DNA of 8,388 bases from Deltaproteobacteria bacterium (lineage in GTDB: Bacteria; Desulfobacterota; GWC2-55-46; DRQE01), in the NCBI GenBank assembly GCA_016219165.1, contig JACRCB010000002.1:1-8388 (forward strand), written 5' to 3'. Each line of letters begins with the position of its first letter. The stretch's first letter is position 1. Shown piece after piece: positions 6,575 to 8,388 of the stretch. The position numbers were made by a program, and so were the translations under genes. The notes below the pieces were generated by a model, which worked only from the letters and a program-made list of their open reading frames with translations, did no database searches and was not told where the DNA came from.

Positions 6575-7044
6575 GGGAAAGAAGAGAAACAACCGCCGGA
6601 CAAAGACTTAAAGAAAAAGGTTTGAACCTCGCCCTGGCGGAGAGCCTTACAGGCGGGCTCGTAAGCCATATGGTAACGAACGTCCCTGGGAGTTCAGAAT
6701 GGTTTAAGGGGGGTGTTGTCGCCTACACGGACGAGGTAAAAAAAAGCATGCAGGGGGTAAAGGCAACAACACTTAAAAAATACGGCCCGGTCTCCATGGA
6801 GACCGCAAAAGAGATGGCCGCCGGGATACGGAAAAAACTCAAAAGCGACATAGGGCTTGCCGCGACCGGTATTGCCGGCCCAACGGGCGGGACAAGGGAA
6901 AAACCGGTGGGAACGGTCTTTATAGCGATTTCCGGAGGTAAAAGGACATACGGTAAAAGGCTTTCTCTAAAGGGTACGAGAGGGGCCATAAAAAAAAAGG
7001 CGGCAAACGCAGCATTAAAGACGCTTTGGATGTTTCTGAAATAG
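6571..7044 (+). CDS. pncC: Nicotinamide-nucleotide amidase, stand-alone CinA C-terminal domain
   Basis: PncC hydrolyses nicotinamide mononucleotide to nicotinic acid mononucleotide and ammonia, recycling pyridine nucleotides. The 157 residues correspond to the C-terminal domain of CinA; the N-terminal molybdopterin-binding-like domain of full-length CinA is absent, as in E. coli PncC. Seen in the sequence are AESLTGG (23-29, with Ser25 at the expected catalytic position), GSSEWFKGGVVAYTDEVK (40-57) and TGIAGPTGG (99-107). The GTG start overlaps the pgpA stop by four bases, indicating coupled translation. An A9 run at 6990-6998 near the 3' end encodes IKKK and could slip, but the frame is intact. 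In many genomes cinA precedes recA; here a restriction gene follows instead. Confidence 0.93.
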   Translation: MRERRETTAGQRLKEKGLNLALAESLTGGLVSHMVTNVPGSSEWFKGGVVAYTDEVKKSMQGVKATTLKKYGPVSMETAKEMAAGIRKKLKSDIGLAATGIAGPTGGTREKPVGTVFIAISGGKRTYGKRLSLKGTRGAIKKKAANAALKTLWMFLK

Positions 7045-7046
7045 GC

Positions 7047-7850
7047 ATGATGAATCCTGAAAGACGAGAATTTAAAGAAAGGTTCAGGAAACAACTCCTC
7101 CGGCATGTCAGATTATTCAGTGCCGCAGTCTCTACCGGAAAGGGCGACTGGGTCGTCAAAGGGTTTATTGATATTGCAAAGAATATCTACACAATATCTG
7201 TTGACACTAAAGTTATCTCTAAAATAATGGAACTTCTCCTTTTCCCAAAAATCTGCCAATTCGCAAAAGATAACGGTTACAAAATGGTTTTTTGCAAAGA
7301 ACAAAATTTTTATCCTGACATTACTTTTATAGACAGCAAAGATAACAAATTTGCGGTCGACCTCAAAAGTAGCTATCGAAAGAACGGTAAAGAAGTAAAC
7401 GGCATGACATTAGGGGCATTTACAGGATATTTTCGGGACAGAAAGAGCAAAAAGAATATTACCTTCCCTTACGGTGAATACGCCGGGCATTTTGTCCTCG
7501 GTGTAATCTATTCCAGAACAGATAAAAGTTTAGATGAAAGGAAAGTATATAGTCTGGATGATCTGCAAAATATTACTTCCGTTATCAAAGATTTTACTTT
7601 TTTTGCCCAAGAAAAATATCGCATCGCCATCGACCGACCGGGAAGCGGCAATACCAAGAACATCGGGTCTGTCACTAAGATCGACGAATTAATACATGGT
7701 AAGGGTCCTTTTTCCAAACTCGGCGAGGATGTTTTTGATGACTACTGGATGTACTATCTCACGAAAGATATGGCAAGGGGCATCGATCTTAAGAACGCTC
7801 CTTATAAAAATCTGACAGAATATAAAAAATACAAAAAGTTAAAAAGATGA
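7047..7850 (+). CDS. EcoRV-family type II restriction endonuclease, predicted specificity GATATC
   Basis: The protein aligns by eye with EcoRV over most of its length. Shared blocks include DTKV followed by the helix Glu (E62, EcoRV E45), EQNFYPD with D91 (D74), VDLK with D105 and K107 (D90 and K92), TLGAFTGYFR, and EYAGHFVLGVIYSR. All PD-(D/E)XK catalytic residues are therefore present. The recognition loop GSGNTKNIGS (199-208) differs from EcoRV GSGNTTNIGS (182-191) at one residue, and the minor-groove Q-loop keeps Gln-Asn (86-87). The protein is 267 residues from the ATG at 7047, about 20 longer than EcoRV, mostly at the N-terminus. ATG at 7050 or TTG at 7026 (overlapping pncC) are alternative starts; no strong ribosome site decides between them. 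The gene starts within three bases of the pncC stop and overlaps the methyltransferase by ATGA. It is AT-rich compared with its left neighbours, suggesting transfer. Confidence 0.9.
   Translation: MMNPERREFKERFRKQLLRHVRLFSAAVSTGKGDWVVKGFIDIAKNIYTISVDTKVISKIMELLLFPKICQFAKDNGYKMVFCKEQNFYPDITFIDSKDNKFAVDLKSSYRKNGKEVNGMTLGAFTGYFRDRKSKKNITFPYGEYAGHFVLGVIYSRTDKSLDERKVYSLDDLQNITSVIKDFTFFAQEKYRIAIDRPGSGNTKNIGSVTKIDELIHGKGPFSKLGEDVFDDYWMYYLTKDMARGIDLKNAPYKNLTEYKKYKKLKR
7201..7228 (+). promoter_or_regulatory. Possible internal promoter within the endonuclease gene
   Basis: A perfect -35 box TTGACA (7201-7206) is followed after 16 bases by AATAAT (7223-7228, five of six -10 consensus bases). Transcription from about 7235 would cover the methyltransferase but not a complete endonuclease. 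AT-rich coding DNA can produce such matches by chance, and the leader would be about 600 bases. Confidence 0.3.
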
Positions 7851-8388
7851 GCGCAAAAATGACAACATTTACTGCCAGACGACAAATGGCCTTGATAGAA
7901 GATGAACCAACATTTCCTTCAACCAGATTTCAAGGCAGCAAGTTGAAAATAGTCGATTGGATTTGGGATGCTATCGAAAATTTAGATTTCGATACGGCTC
8001 TCGATACATTTGGAGGCACTGGATGTGTCGCTTACATGTTGAAAAAAAAGGGCAAGAAAGTCACCTATAACGATATCTTGAAATTCAACCGGTATATAGG
8101 ACTTGCGCTTATCGAAAACGACAATGTTAAACTTACGGAACAAGACGTTGATTTTCTTCTATCAAGGCATCGTAAGATTGAATACCCGACTTTTGTTTAT
8201 GATACATTTAAAGATATTTATTTTACCGATGACGAAAATCAGTGGCTCGATATGGCTACAACCAACATCAATTTATTAGATGATATTTACAAGAAAGCCC
8301 TTGCCTATTTCGCTCTTTTTCAGGCATGTATCAGTAAAAGACCCTTTAATCTCTTTCACAGAAAAAATCTTTATATAAGATTTTCTGA
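7847..8388 (+). CDS. DNA adenine-N6 methyltransferase of the D12 (Dam-like) class, 3' end missing
   Basis: The gene starts with ATG at 7847, inside the endonuclease stop (ATGA), and stays open for 180 codons to the window edge. Visible are motif X, RFQGSKLKIVDWIW (about residues 27-40), the S-adenosylmethionine motif I, LDTFGGTGCVAYML (about 52-65), and motif II with YND (about 74-76). A conserved-looking block, ISKRPFNLFHRKNLYIRF, lies at the end. The catalytic DPPY-type motif IV is expected beyond the window. Pairing with the endonuclease implies that it protects the host by methylating the same site. By eye, outside these common motifs it does not follow M.EcoRV closely, so it may belong to another branch of the class. 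No strong ribosome site is present, so translation is probably coupled to the endonuclease. Confidence 0.88.
   Translation, partial: MSAKMTTFTARRQMALIEDEPTFPSTRFQGSKLKIVDWIWDAIENLDFDTALDTFGGTGCVAYMLKKKGKKVTYNDILKFNRYIGLALIENDNVKLTEQDVDFLLSRHRKIEYPTFVYDTFKDIYFTDDENQWLDMATTNINLLDDIYKKALAYFALFQACISKRPFNLFHRKNLYIRFS

Noticed and set aside
7026..7046. TTG start at 7026 for the endonuclease
   Set aside because: It lies within the pncC coding end without a ribosome site and adds residues that have no counterpart in EcoRV. ATG at 7047 or 7050 is more plausible, though not proven.

Overview
The window holds a cell-elongation operon of a Gram-negative, rod-shaped bacterium, with an EcoRV-type restriction-modification pair attached to its 3' end. 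At the left edge a divergent gene appears to be switched off by a short sequence repeat. The main genes are about 58-67% GC in hand-counted rows, use many ATA isoleucine codons, and follow the order mreB-mreC-mreD-PBP2-rodA. That fits a Deltaproteobacteria- or Nitrospirota-like lineage, but the lineage is an inference and is weakly supported.

Bases 1-483 carry more than they first appear to. On the minus strand, a good sigma70-type promoter (227-255) and a Shine-Dalgarno site lead to an ATG at 190. The reading frame then enters three exact copies of an 11-bp repeat and stops at 77. One frame over, the sequence continues off the window as the hydrophobic core and cleavage region of a signal peptide plus a mature N-terminus. 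Removing one repeat copy would fuse the two parts, as expected of a phase-variable exported protein in its OFF state. Between this gene and mreB lies a stretch (about 264-422) that can fold extensively and ends in a clear intrinsic terminator. It carries a 12-nt segment perfectly complementary to the divergent mRNA just after its start codon, so it is a candidate small RNA. A second sigma70-like promoter (427-454), immediately after the terminator, drives mreB.

Bases 484-6021 encode the elongasome: the MreB actin-like filament, the MreC periplasmic organiser, the MreD membrane partner, the PBP2 transpeptidase and the RodA glycosyltransferase. Gaps are short (3-65 bp) and no terminator is visible between the genes, so one transcript is likely. 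pgpA (phosphatidylglycerophosphatase A) and pncC/cinA C-terminal domain (NMN deamidase) follow at 6065-7044 and look like part of the same transcription unit.

From about 7045 the composition drops to roughly 35% GC (hand count of one row). An EcoRV-family endonuclease, with catalytic and base-recognition residues conserved, begins within a few bases of the pncC stop. It overlaps by ATGA a Dam-like (D12-class) adenine methyltransferase that runs off the right edge before its catalytic DPPY-type motif. The pair looks horizontally acquired and placed directly behind the housekeeping operon.
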